Assembly (NCBI GenBank): GCA_023389455.1
Contig: JAEWEJ010000301.1
Span: forward strand, 1 to 23,523
Length of the DNA stretch: 23,523 nt
Reading direction: 5' to 3'
From: Actinomycetes bacterium
GTDB taxonomy: Bacteria; Actinomycetota; Actinomycetes; Actinomycetales; Cellulomonadaceae
Part shown: positions 1 through 7,694 of the stretch, piece after piece
Layout of the letters: each line of letters opens with the position of its first letter
How positions within the stretch are numbered: position 1 is the stretch's first letter
Notes under the pieces: generated by a model
What the model saw: only the letters and a program-made list of their open reading frames with translations
Databases searched by the model: none
What the model was told of the DNA's origin: nothing
Made by a program: the position numbers and the translations under genes

Positions 1-1
1 C

Positions 2-172
2 CTCGCGGCCGCCGGGCGCGAGCTGTACCTCTACCTGCCGGGCGGGATGGGGCGCAGCCGGCTCGCGGCGCGGCTCGCGGGGCGCTCGGGCCCCGGCGGC
101 ACGGCCCGCAACTGGCGCACCGTGACGACGCTCGCGGACCTGGCGGACGAGCAGGCGGACGACCCGGCCTGA
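2..172 (+). CDS. DUF1697 family protein, C-terminal fragment
   Basis: Only the last 56 codons are inside the window; the frame is open from the left edge to a TGA at 170-172. The visible end holds the pattern that closes DUF1697 proteins: a Leu-Tyr-Leu-Pro-Gly-Gly-Met-Gly-Arg-Ser stretch, then an Arg-Asn-Trp-Arg-Thr-Val motif and a short acidic tail. The family is widespread in actinobacteria and has no firmly assigned biochemical role, so no function is given. The next gene starts about 165 bp downstream, so the two are probably separate units. Confidence 0.7.
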   Translation, partial: LAAAGRELYLYLPGGMGRSRLAARLAGRSGPGGTARNWRTVTTLADLADEQADDPA

Positions 173-338
173 GGCGCGGGTCCCTCGACCGGGGCTCACG
201 GCCTGCGGTCAGCCGCGGGTCCGCGCCCGCGTGCCCTTCCGGATGCGCGTCGGGCGCCCGGGTGCCACCGTGGACGACCCATGGCGCACCGCGGCCCGCA
301 CGGGCTGCGGGGTGAGGCGGACGAGCGACGGGACGGTG

Positions 339-1541
339 GTGCAGGTGCGGGCGCTGACGTGGCAGGGACGCGAGAACGTGTCGGTCGAGGACGTGCCCGA
401 TCCCCGGGTCCAGGAGCCCACCGACGCGGTGATCCGCGTGACGTCGACGGCCGTGTGCGGGTCCGACCTGCACCTGTACTCGGTGCTCGGCGCGTTCCTG
501 CAGCCCGGTGACGTGCTCGGCCACGAGGCGATGGGAGTCGTCGAGGAGGTCGGTCCCGAGGCGGGCCGGCGCCTGAAGGTCGGCGACCGCGTGGTCGTCC
601 CCTTCGGGATCGCCTGCGGCACCTGCCACATGTGTGCGCTGGGGCTGCAGAGCCAGTGCGAGACGACGCAGGTGCACGCGACGGGCAAGGGCGCGGCCCT
701 GTTCGGCTACACGTCGCTGTACGGCAGCGTCCCCGGCGGGCAGGCGCAGTACCTGCGGGTGCCGCAGGCGCAGTACGGCCCGGTCGTGGTCCCCGACGAC
801 GGGCGTCCCGACGAGACGTACCTCTACCTGTCCGACGTGCTGCCCACCGCCTGGCAGGCCGTCGAGTACGCCGACGTGCCACCCGGCGGGACCGTCGCGG
901 TGGTGGGGCTCGGACCGATCGGGCAGATGGCCGCGCGCATCGCGCTGCACCGCGGCGCCGAGCGGGTGATCGGCATCGACATCGTCGCCGAGCGCCTGCT
1001 CATGGCGTCGCGCCACGGCGTGGACGTGATCGACGCCGCACGGACCGACGACGTCGTCGCGGCCGTGCGCGACCGGACCCACGGCCGGGGCGCGGACGCG
1101 GTCGTCGAGGCCGTCGGCATGGAGGCGCACGGCTCGCCCGTCGCCGCCGCGGGCCAGCGCGCCGCCGCCTTCCTGCCGGACGCCCTGGCCCGCCCCCTGA
1201 TCGAGAAGGCGGCGGTCGACCGGATGGCCGCGCTGCAGACGGCCATCGGGGTGGCCAGGCGCGGCGCCACCGTGTCGGTGGTCGGGGTGTACGGCGGTGC
1301 CCTCGACCCGTTCCCGATGATGGACGTCTTCGACCGGCAGCTGTCGTTCCGGTTCGGCCAGGCGAACGTGCGCCGCTGGTCGGACGACCTGCTGCCCCTG
1401 GTCACGGACCCGGCCGACCCGCTGGGCGTGTCCGACCTGCGCACCCACCGGGTGTCGCTGGAGCAGGCCCCGCAGGCCTACGACGTCTTCCAGCGCAAGG
1501 CGGACGGCTGCATCAAGGTCGTCCTGGACCCGTTCGCGTGA
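339..1541 (+). CDS. Zinc-dependent alcohol dehydrogenase (MDR superfamily)
   Basis: About 400 residues. It should oxidise an alcohol, or a formaldehyde adduct, with NAD(P) in the cytoplasm. The catalytic zinc site is visible as Cys40 (CGSD) and Gly-His-Glu at 61-63. The structural zinc site is four cysteines at 93, 96, 99 and 107 (C-x2-C-x2-C-x7-C). The cofactor fold has GLGPIG at 190-195. The long insert after the Rossmann fold resembles the glutathione-independent formaldehyde dehydrogenase-like branch, but the substrate cannot be read from sequence. The frame is open from 231, but the upstream part is not family-like. GTG codons at 336, 339 and 345 are all possible starts; 339 is chosen because a GGGA lies 5 nt upstream. 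The epimerase gene follows after 18 bp, so the two are probably co-transcribed. Confidence 0.88.
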   Translation: MQVRALTWQGRENVSVEDVPDPRVQEPTDAVIRVTSTAVCGSDLHLYSVLGAFLQPGDVLGHEAMGVVEEVGPEAGRRLKVGDRVVVPFGIACGTCHMCALGLQSQCETTQVHATGKGAALFGYTSLYGSVPGGQAQYLRVPQAQYGPVVVPDDGRPDETYLYLSDVLPTAWQAVEYADVPPGGTVAVVGLGPIGQMAARIALHRGAERVIGIDIVAERLLMASRHGVDVIDAARTDDVVAAVRDRTHGRGADAVVEAVGMEAHGSPVAAAGQRAAAFLPDALARPLIEKAAVDRMAALQTAIGVARRGATVSVVGVYGGALDPFPMMDVFDRQLSFRFGQANVRRWSDDLLPLVTDPADPLGVSDLRTHRVSLEQAPQAYDVFQRKADGCIKVVLDPFA

Positions 1542-1559
1542 GCACGCCCGGAGGCGGGC

Positions 1560-2594
1560 ATGAGGGTCGTGGTGGTGGGGGCCAGCGGCAACGTCGGGAC
1601 CGCGGTGCTCCGGCGGCTGGTGCAGGACGACACGGTGACGTCCGTCGTCGCCGTGGCCCGACGCACCCCGCGCGGCACCCCACCGCCGCCGTACGACACG
1701 GCCTCGTGGGTGGCGTGCGACATCGGTGCGCCGGGTGCCGAGGACGAGACCGTCGGTGCCCTGGTCCGTGCCGTCGCGGGTGCGGACTGCGTCGTGCACC
1801 TGGCGTGGGCCATCCAGCCCAGCCACGACCGGGCGCGGCTGCGGGCCACGAACGTGGTCGGCACGCGGCGCGTCGTGCAGGCCGCCGTGCAGGCGGGCGT
1901 GCCGCACCTCGTCGTGGCGTCGTCGGTCGGTGCCTACTCGCCCTCGCCCGGCGACGACCCGCGCGACGAGGCGTGGCCGACCGGCGGCGTGCGGACCTCG
2001 TCGTACAGCGTCGACAAGGCGGCCGTCGAGCGGCTGCTGGACCGGACGGAGGCCGCGACGTCCCTCGTCGTGGGGCGGCTGCGGCCCGCCCTCGTCTTCC
2101 AGCACGACGCGGGCCACGAGATCGCCCGGTACTTCCTCGGCCCGCTCGTCCCGCAGCGGGTCCTCGACGGCCACGTCCCCGTGCTGCCCTGGCCGCGCGG
2201 TCTGCGGCTGCAGGCCGTGCACGCCGACGACCTCGCGGACGCCGTCCGGGAGGCGGTCGTGCGGCAGGCGCGTGGCGCGTTCAACGTGGCCGCGCCCGGG
2301 GTCCTGCGCGGCCCGGACGTCGCCGCCCTCGTCGCGGACGCCCGGCTGCGCGAGGTGCCCGTGCGGCTGGCACGGGCGGCGCTGACGGTGGGCTGGCACG
2401 CCCGCGCCGTGCCGGTGGGACCCGGGTGGCTCGACATGGGGATGTCCGCCCCCGTCCTGGACACCGCACGGGCGGAGCGCGAGCTCGCCTGGCGGCCGCG
2501 GTGGTCCGCCGCGCAGGCGCTGCACCAGCTCGTGACGGGGATCGCGGAGGGTGCCGGCACGGCCAGCCCGCCGCTGCGCCCGCGCCGTGGCTGA
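1560..2594 (+). CDS. NAD-dependent epimerase/dehydratase (extended SDR)
   Basis: 344 residues. Gly7, Gly10 and Gly13 form the extended-SDR GxxGxxG nucleotide motif directly after the first beta strand. The catalytic Tyr149-xxx-Lys153 pair is present, and the upstream Ser121-Ser122 lie in the typical ASSVGAY context. The family acts on nucleotide sugars or other carbonyl compounds in the cytoplasm; the substrate here is unknown. A GGAGG at 1550-1554 sits 5 nt before the ATG, which makes the start secure. It lies 18 bp after the alcohol dehydrogenase stop and very probably shares its transcript. Confidence 0.88.
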   Translation: MRVVVVGASGNVGTAVLRRLVQDDTVTSVVAVARRTPRGTPPPPYDTASWVACDIGAPGAEDETVGALVRAVAGADCVVHLAWAIQPSHDRARLRATNVVGTRRVVQAAVQAGVPHLVVASSVGAYSPSPGDDPRDEAWPTGGVRTSSYSVDKAAVERLLDRTEAATSLVVGRLRPALVFQHDAGHEIARYFLGPLVPQRVLDGHVPVLPWPRGLRLQAVHADDLADAVREAVVRQARGAFNVAAPGVLRGPDVAALVADARLREVPVRLARAALTVGWHARAVPVGPGWLDMGMSAPVLDTARAERELAWRPRWSAAQALHQLVTGIAEGAGTASPPLRPRRG

Positions 2595-2633
2595 CGACGT
2601 GCGCCGTGGGCCGTCGCACGGCACGCTGTGCGC

Positions 2634-3158
2634 ATGACGTCGACCGATGCGACCGAGGTGAGCACCGACCCCGACCGCCACGTGCTCGGCGACCCGGACG
2701 CCCCGGTCACGGTCGTCGAGTACGGCGACCTCGAGTGCCCGTACTGCCGGGACGCCGAGCCCGTCCTGCGGCAGCTGGTCGAGGAGTCGCAGGGTCGCGT
2801 GCGTCTGGTCTGGCGGCACTTCCCGCTGTTCCAGGTGCACCCGCACGCCCTGGCGGCGGCGCTCGCGGCCGAGGCCGCCGGGGCGCACGGGCGGTTCTGG
2901 GAGATGCAGCAGCTGCTGTTCGCCCACCAGGACGCGCTCGCGGACGGCGACCTGGCCCGGTACGCGGGCGAGCTCGGGCTGGAGCCGGAGGACGTCGTCG
3001 GCGCGCCCGCCGACCGTTTCGCGCGTGCCGTGCAGGCGGACTACGAGGGCGGCATCGAGCTGGACGTCCCGGGGACGCCGACCCTGCTGATCGACGGGGT
3101 GCGCTACCGCGGGCCCGTGGAGCTGGAGGCGCTGCGCCGGGTCGTCGACGCGGTGTGA
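2634..3158 (+). CDS. DsbA-like thioredoxin-fold protein (related to the NhaA-linked domain)
   Basis: 174 residues from ATG 2634; an in-frame GTG at 2628 is the alternative start. Residues 35-38 are the redox motif Cys-Pro-Tyr-Cys, and Thr148-Pro149-Thr150 is the cis-proline loop expected in thioredoxin-4/DsbA folds. No signal peptide or membrane segment is seen, so the protein is predicted to be cytoplasmic, which is unusual for a true DsbA. The segment from about residue 13 (Asp-Pro-Asp-Arg-His) through the CPYC motif and the later Trp-Arg-His-Phe-Pro-Leu region matches, from my knowledge of the family, the thioredoxin-like domain fused to the C-terminus of some actinobacterial NhaA antiporters. 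A stand-alone nhaA lies just beyond the next gene. No clear ribosome site is seen; CACGCT sits 6 nt upstream. Confidence 0.85.
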   Translation: MTSTDATEVSTDPDRHVLGDPDAPVTVVEYGDLECPYCRDAEPVLRQLVEESQGRVRLVWRHFPLFQVHPHALAAALAAEAAGAHGRFWEMQQLLFAHQDALADGDLARYAGELGLEPEDVVGAPADRFARAVQADYEGGIELDVPGTPTLLIDGVRYRGPVELEALRRVVDAV

Positions 3159-3214
3159 GCACCGTCGCCCGCCCGGCGCGCGCGAGCGCCGGGGACGTGC
3201 GCCACGATGTGCGG

Positions 3215-4072
3215 GTGGACGTGACGGCCCCTGGTACCCCTGCCCGCCCGGCCCCGGACGCTGTCCCGCGGACCGCCCTGGTGACGGGCGCGGGACGCGG
3301 CATCGGCCGCGAGCTGGCTCTCGCGCTCGCACGTGACGGGTACGCGCTGGGTCTGGTCGCACGCACGCGCGAGCGCCTCGAGGAGGTCGCGGACGAGGCG
3401 CGCGCGCTCGGGGCGCCGGTCACCGTCGCGACCGCCGACCTCGTCGACGCGACGGCCGTCGCGGACGCCGTGGGGCGCGTCGAGGAAGGGCTGGCGGGTC
3501 GCGGCGGCGTCGGGCTGCTCGTGAACAACGCGGGCGTGATCGAGCGTGCCGAGCTGCCGTTCGCGCAGGACGACGTCGAGGACGTGTGGCGGGTCGTCGA
3601 GACGAACGTCCGCGGTCCGCTGCTGGTGACGCACGCCGTGCTCCCGGCGATGCTCGCGCGCGGCGGCGGGCGTGTGCTCAACATGAACTCGGGCTCGGGG
3701 CACCGGGCGATGGACACCTACACCGGCTACGCCATCAGCAAGGGGGCGCTCGCGCGGTTCACCACGCAGCTGCACCGGCAGCACGCGGCCGCGGGGTTGC
3801 GCGTCCTCGACCTCGCACCCGGCGTCGTCGCCACGGACATGACGGCGGCGATGCCCGTGCACACCGGGCGCACGGACTGGACGTCCCCGCAGGAGGTCGC
3901 CGCGCTGGTGCTGGCGTTCGCGGCGGGTGAGCTCGACGTGCTGTCCGGGCGCTTCGTCCGCGCGGGGGCCGACACGGTCGCGTCCCTGCTGGCGCACGCC
4001 GGGCAGATCGTGGCGTCCGACGCGCGCACGCTGCGGCTGGCGACCTGGGGGCCGGACGACCCGGTGGCCTGA
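3215..4072 (+). CDS. Short-chain dehydrogenase/reductase (classical SDR)
   Basis: 285 residues. T24-G-A-G-R-G-I-G31 is the classical TGxxxGxG cofactor motif and N104-N-A-G107 follows. The catalytic residues are a Ser at 159 or 161, Tyr172 and Lys176. It should be an NAD(P)-dependent oxidoreductase of unknown substrate. The C-terminal 50 residues contain a DVLSGRFV-like stretch seen in several actinobacterial SDRs. The frame is open far upstream, but that is only the shadow of the preceding genes. GTG 3215 is preferred: CACGAT lies 6 nt before it, and a GTG at 3221 is the alternative. The gene ends 18 bp from the convergent nhaA stop, which leaves almost no room for a terminator. Confidence 0.85.
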   Translation: MDVTAPGTPARPAPDAVPRTALVTGAGRGIGRELALALARDGYALGLVARTRERLEEVADEARALGAPVTVATADLVDATAVADAVGRVEEGLAGRGGVGLLVNNAGVIERAELPFAQDDVEDVWRVVETNVRGPLLVTHAVLPAMLARGGGRVLNMNSGSGHRAMDTYTGYAISKGALARFTTQLHRQHAAAGLRVLDLAPGVVATDMTAAMPVHTGRTDWTSPQEVAALVLAFAAGELDVLSGRFVRAGADTVASLLAHAGQIVASDARTLRLATWGPDDPVA

Positions 4073-4090
4073 GGGGCCGGCCGCGACGCG

Positions 4091-5440
4091 TCAGGTCGTG
4101 GTCCGCCACGGCAGGTCCGGGAGCGTGGGGGGCAGCCGGGGCGGCGTGCACAGCGGCAGGCGCTCGCCGAGCCAGCGCAGCAGGACGGAGCCCGCCACCG
4201 CGGCGACCAGCGACCCCGCGAGCACGCCGATCTTCGCCTGCTCGAGCAGCACGGGGTCGTCGAACGCGAGCTGGGCGATGAACAGCGAGATCGTGAAGCC
4301 GATCCCCGCCAGCACGGCGCCGCCGAGCAGGTGCCCCCACCGCACGAGCCCCGGCAGGTCCCCGAGGCCCAGACGCAGCGCGAGCGTCGCCGCGCCGGTG
4401 ATGCCGACGGCGTTGCCGACGACGAGGGCGACCGCGATGCCGATCGTCAGTCGGGAGCCGAACGCCACCTCGAGCGTCGCCGGGTCCAGACGCACGCCGG
4501 CGTTGGCGAGCCCGAACAGCGGGACCACGACGTACGCGCTCCACGGGTGCAGCGCGCGCTGGAGGCGGTCGCCCGTCGGGACGGCGGCGCGCCCGGCGAC
4601 CTCGGTCGCGTGCTCCCGGTCGGCGCCGCCCTCGGAGAGGAACCGGCGGGCGTGCGCGGCCACCTCGGCCCGGCGCCGCTCGTGGGGCAGCGACGTGGGG
4701 ACCAGGAGCCCGACGAGGACGCCCGCGATGGTGGCGTGCACCCCGGAGGCCAGCACGGCGACCCACAGCGCGAGCCCGACGGCGACGTAGGGCATCAGGC
4801 GCCAGACCCCCCGCCGACGCAGCACGAGGAGCGCGCCGACGAGCACGGCGGCGACCGCCAGGGCTCGCACGTCGACGTCGTCGGTGTAGAACACGGCCAT
4901 CGCGAGGATCGCGCCGATGTCGTCGACGATCGCCAGGGTCAGCAGGAAGAGGCGCAGCCGGTCCGGGCAGCGTGGTCCGAACAGCGCCAGCACACCGACG
5001 AGGAACGCGGTGTCGGTGGACATGACGACGCCCCACCCGGCGGCCTCGGGAGTGCCGGCGTTGAACGCCAGGAACACCAGGACCGGCACCACCAGGCCTC
5101 CGAGGGCCCCGAGGGCCGGGACCGCGACCGCGCGCGGGTCGCGCAGCTCGCCCCGGGTGGCCTCACGGTTGATCTCGAGCCCGACGACCGCGAAGAACAC
5201 CGCCATCGCGAAGTCGTTGACCCAGTGCTGCAGGTCGAGCTCGAGGGCGGCGTCGCCGACGAACACCCCCGCGGGGGTGTGCCACAGCGCCGTGTAGGTC
5301 TCGCGCCAGGGGGAGTTGGCCCACACCAGCGCGGCGACCGTCGCCGCCAGCAGGACGACCGCGCTCCCGGCCTCGGTGGCCAGGAAGGTGCGCAGCGCAG
5401 GGGCCACCGTGGCCACGCGCTGCGCCTTGCGCTGCCGCAC
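4091..5440 (-). CDS. nhaA: Na+/H+ antiporter NhaA
   Basis: About 449 residues with roughly a dozen hydrophobic segments. It exchanges sodium for protons across the membrane and supports pH and salt homeostasis. The family hallmarks are present: Ser-Thr-Asp143-Thr-Ala-Phe, and Val-Asp173-Asp174-Ile-Gly-Ala, the ion-binding aspartate pair. The conserved N-terminal ANSPW region and the GLEINRE segment are also there. The protein ends soon after the last membrane segment, without the C-terminal thioredoxin-like domain found in some actinobacterial NhaA. The frame is open upstream, but earlier codons overlap the HIT gene and look like shadow. GTG 5440 is the first plausible start, without a convincing Shine-Dalgarno, so the start is uncertain. 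It follows the HIT gene by about 85 bp and may be co-transcribed with it. Confidence 0.93.
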   Translation of the reverse strand: MRQRKAQRVATVAPALRTFLATEAGSAVVLLAATVAALVWANSPWRETYTALWHTPAGVFVGDAALELDLQHWVNDFAMAVFFAVVGLEINREATRGELRDPRAVAVPALGALGGLVVPVLVFLAFNAGTPEAAGWGVVMSTDTAFLVGVLALFGPRCPDRLRLFLLTLAIVDDIGAILAMAVFYTDDVDVRALAVAAVLVGALLVLRRRGVWRLMPYVAVGLALWVAVLASGVHATIAGVLVGLLVPTSLPHERRRAEVAAHARRFLSEGGADREHATEVAGRAAVPTGDRLQRALHPWSAYVVVPLFGLANAGVRLDPATLEVAFGSRLTIGIAVALVVGNAVGITGAATLALRLGLGDLPGLVRWGHLLGGAVLAGIGFTISLFIAQLAFDDPVLLEQAKIGVLAGSLVAAVAGSVLLRWLGERLPLCTPPRLPPTLPDLPWRTTT

Positions 5441-5525
5441 CCGCTCGCGCAGCGCGGGGCGGCGCTCGGTGGCCGTCAGCGTCGTCGTCCGTCGGGGGAC
5501 ACGCCCGGAGGGCGGGCCGGCAGGC

Positions 5526-5972
5526 TCACCGTGCGGGAGAGCTGACGTCGGTCGGCACGTGGTCGCCGTGCCCGGCCGCGCGGAGCGCCGCGCGCAGCCG
5601 CTCGGCGGCCGCGTCGAGGTCGGCCGCCGGGACGTCGCTGCGGGCGTTGGCGAAGGACAGGCTCGACTCGTCCCACGCGGGCAGCACGTGCAGGTGCAGG
5701 TGCGGGATCTCGAAGCCGGCGACGAGCAGCGCCGCACGCGGGGCGCCCCAGGCGGCACGCTGTGCCCGGCCCACGGTCGCGGCGACGGACGTCAGGTGCG
5801 CCAGCAGGTCGTCCGGCGCGTCGGTGAGCTGCTCGACCTCGGCGCGCGGGATCACCAGGGCGTGGCCGTCGGTGATCGGCGCGATCGTGAGCAGCACGAC
5901 CGCGCGGTCGTCGGCCCAGACGAAGCGTCCGGGGATCTCGCCGTCGATGATGCGGGTGAACAGCGTCGGCAT
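5526..5972 (-). CDS. HIT (histidine triad) family hydrolase
   Basis: 148 residues. The triad His91-Leu-His93-Leu-His95-Val-Leu-Pro is intact, and an upstream ITDGHALVIPR segment (33-43) is the usual HIT nucleotide-binding strand. Family members hydrolyse or transfer nucleoside monophosphates from substrates such as AMP-lysine or dinucleoside polyphosphates. The precise substrate is unknown. The ATG at 5972 has no ribosome site, but TAGCCT lies 7 nt upstream, which suggests a leaderless transcript. nhaA follows on the same strand, and the lipoprotein gene at 6073 is divergent. Confidence 0.92.
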   Translation of the reverse strand: MPTLFTRIIDGEIPGRFVWADDRAVVLLTIAPITDGHALVIPRAEVEQLTDAPDDLLAHLTSVAATVGRAQRAAWGAPRAALLVAGFEIPHLHLHVLPAWDESSLSFANARSDVPAADLDAAAERLRAALRAAGHGDHVPTDVSSPAR

Positions 5973-5979
5973 GGTGCCC

Positions 5980-5985
5980 AGGCTA
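5980..5985 (-). promoter_or_regulatory. -10 element (TAGCCT) of the HIT gene, leaderless
   Basis: Read on the minus strand, TAGCCT ends 7 nt before ATG 5972. This matches the actinobacterial TAnnnT -10 consensus at the distance that would place the transcription start at or next to the start codon. No TTGACA-like -35 is obvious. Confidence 0.6.
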
Positions 5986-6011
5986 GCGGCTGAGCGGACC
6001 GCGGCGCTTCG

Positions 6012-6019
6012 AAACGTTT
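6012..6019. promoter_or_regulatory. AAACGTTT palindrome in a divergent intergenic region
   Basis: A perfect 8-bp palindrome, unusually AT-rich for this genome, lies between the divergent HIT and lipoprotein genes, 54 bp before the lipoprotein start. A central CG with flanking A/T resembles the core of LacI-family operators. No regulator can be assigned. Confidence 0.35.
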
Positions 6020-6072
6020 AGCCACGGAAGGGCGTCTTGTCCTCGTCCCTCCGGGCGCCTAGGAATCGTCTG

Positions 6073-6894
6073 GTGCACCCGCGAACCGTCACCGCGTCCA
6101 CCCGTCCGAAGCCCGCCCGCGTGGGGCCCGCCGCACTGGCGCTCCTCACGGCCGGCCTCCTGGCCGCCTGCTCGGCCGGCACCGAGCCGCAGGGCGCCGC
6201 GCCCGCCCAGGCCGGCGATCCCGCCCAGGCCGAGAGCCCCACGATGCTGCAGAGCGCTCCGGTCACCCTGAGCGAGGCCGCACCCCCGGAGTGCCTCTCG
6301 GACGGCGTCGCGTACGCCCAGGTCGGGCAGGACCTCGCCGCCCGCGGCGTCGCCTGGGCCGGGGCGGGGGAGCGGGGCGTGCTGCTCGCCCCCCAGGTCG
6401 GTGGCGACGTGTGCCAGTGGGCCGACGAGCTGACCCGCCTCGCCGGGGCGGGCTACCTCGTCGCGACCTACGAGTGGGGTGCGGCCGGGGAGGTCGGCTT
6501 CCAGTCCGCGCTCGACGTGCTGCACGCCACCGGCGCGCAGCAGGTCGCCTTCGTCGGTGCCTCCGCGGGCGGCACGCTGGCCGCCGGCCTGGCGGACGAC
6601 CTGGGTGCCGTGGCCGTCGTCGCCCTCAGCCCGCCCGCGCAGTACGGCGAGGTCGACGCGCGCGCCGAGGCCAGCACGTTCACCGGCCCGCTGCAGGTCT
6701 TCTCGTCCACCGACGACCCGCAGGTCCCCGCGGCCGACAGCGCGCTCGTGGTGCGCAACGACAAGACCTCGATCGTCACCGAGGTGTCCGGGACCGCCCA
6801 CGGCATCGAGTTCATGGCACCCGACGGCGTCCACGCCGACCACGTGCGCACCACGATCGACGACGCGCTGACGCAGGGCTTCGGCACGGGCTGA
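6073..6894 (+). CDS. Alpha/beta-hydrolase-like lipoprotein
   Basis: 273 residues from GTG 6073. A basic N-terminus, a hydrophobic stretch (about 19-32) and the lipobox Leu-Ala-Ala-Cys33 mark it as an exported lipoprotein anchored outside the membrane. The mature part contains a Gly-Ala-Ser164-Ala-Gly nucleophile elbow, an Asp at 214/215 after strand-like VFSSTD, and His243 in TAHG. This is a complete and correctly ordered Ser-Asp-His triad, so esterase or related activity is likely. Cys74 and Cys114 could form a disulfide. The frame is open back to a TTG at 6037; 6073 is preferred because AGGA lies 8 nt upstream and the signal peptide then has normal length. The substrate is unknown. Confidence 0.8.
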   Translation: MHPRTVTASTRPKPARVGPAALALLTAGLLAACSAGTEPQGAAPAQAGDPAQAESPTMLQSAPVTLSEAAPPECLSDGVAYAQVGQDLAARGVAWAGAGERGVLLAPQVGGDVCQWADELTRLAGAGYLVATYEWGAAGEVGFQSALDVLHATGAQQVAFVGASAGGTLAAGLADDLGAVAVVALSPPAQYGEVDARAEASTFTGPLQVFSSTDDPQVPAADSALVVRNDKTSIVTEVSGTAHGIEFMAPDGVHADHVRTTIDDALTQGFGTG

Positions 6895-6981
6895 GCCCGC
6901 CGGGCGCCCCGCGGCCACGGGGGCGCAGGGTCCCGCACCGCGTGCACCTGCACCGCACCTGCCGCCTGCACCCGATGGCAC

Positions 6982-7013
6982 GACGGCCGCGCCGGAGGAC
7001 CGGCGCGGCCGTC
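6982..7013. terminator. Bidirectional hairpin terminator
   Basis: A perfect 14-bp GC stem (GACGGCCGCGCCGG and its complement) with a 4-nt AGGA loop sits between the convergent lipoprotein and NYN genes. No U-tract follows on either strand, as is common in actinobacteria. Confidence 0.7.
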
Positions 7014-7019
7014 GCCACG

Positions 7020-7583
7020 TCACAGGTAGCGCAGCGGGTCGAACTCCTCGAGGGGGATGATCCGCAGCCGCGGGAGCTGCACGTTGAACGCCGCGACGTC
7101 CGTCTCGAGGTCGAAGGTCTGCAGCCCGCGCGCCGTCAGGCTCGCCAGCGACTGGCTCGTGAACTCGCGGAACGCGAGCAGGCCCACCCGGCGCTCGCCG
7201 TCGACCAGCTGCGCGAGCTCGGGGGCGAAGTCGCCGTCGTGGCTGGCGAGCATCACGTCGCCGTCCCGGTCGGCGATCGCGTCCAGGGTCCGCTTGATGC
7301 CGATGTCGACGACCTTCTCGTACGACTCGCCGGACAGCGGGATCGGCACGAACCCGATCGCGGTCAGCGCCTGCACGAACGACATGGGCAGCGTGCCGTT
7401 CGAGGCGTTGAGGAAGAACAGGGCCTTGACCGGCCGGCCCCACTGCTGCTGCGCGAAGCTCAGCACGCGCTCCCAGCGCGGCCGCTGCTCCGGCGTGGGC
7501 CGCCCGCCCAGGATCGAGGAGCCGAGCGTGGCGTCGATGTTCTCGCCGTCCACCAGCAGGTACGTCGTCGCCGTGTCGTCCAT
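7020..7583 (-). CDS. NYN-domain (PIN-like) putative RNase
   Basis: 187 residues from ATG 7583. The acidic residues of the NYN/PIN-like fold are visible: Val-Asp-Gly-Glu-Asn near the N-terminus, Asp-Ile-Gly-Ile-Lys in the middle, and Ser-His-Asp-Gly-Asp-Phe further on. NYN proteins are predicted metal-dependent ribonucleases; the RNA target is unknown. The frame is open another 17 codons upstream, but the internal ATG fits conservation, and TACCCT lies 6 nt before it. The gene ends 7 bp from a strong hairpin shared with the convergent lipoprotein gene. Confidence 0.88.
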   Translation of the reverse strand: MDDTATTYLLVDGENIDATLGSSILGGRPTPEQRPRWERVLSFAQQQWGRPVKALFFLNASNGTLPMSFVQALTAIGFVPIPLSGESYEKVVDIGIKRTLDAIADRDGDVMLASHDGDFAPELAQLVDGERRVGLLAFREFTSQSLASLTARGLQTFDLETDVAAFNVQLPRLRIIPLEEFDPLRYL

Positions 7584-7589
7584 CGCCCC

Positions 7590-7595
7590 AGGGTA
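7590..7595 (-). promoter_or_regulatory. -10 element (TACCCT) of the NYN gene, leaderless
   Basis: On the minus strand TACCCT is followed by 6 nt and then ATG 7583. There is no Shine-Dalgarno sequence. The identical hexamer and spacing recur before pdtaS at 20199. Confidence 0.65.
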
Positions 7596-7694
7596 GACGG
7601 GAGTCGGCGGGGTGGTGGCCGCGGGGGGTGACATGATGCGTCAGGTCGAGGTGCGGTCGCGGAGGCCGGCGGCACCGACTCGAGGGGTGGACCG

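Noticed and set aside
2634..3158. Periplasmic DsbA disulfide oxidase
   Set aside because: The CPYC motif and fold fit, but there is no signal peptide or membrane anchor; similarity to the NhaA-linked domain is the better reading.
632..3214. Very long plus-strand open frame (1146 codons to 4072)
   Set aside because: Only the part from 3215 is protein-like (SDR). The rest is Arg/Gly/Pro-rich shadow of the alcohol dehydrogenase, epimerase and DsbA-like genes in another frame, kept open by high GC.
4331..5545. 404-codon plus-strand open frame
   Set aside because: It is antisense to nhaA, and its His/Arg/Gln-rich composition is typical of a reverse-complement shadow.
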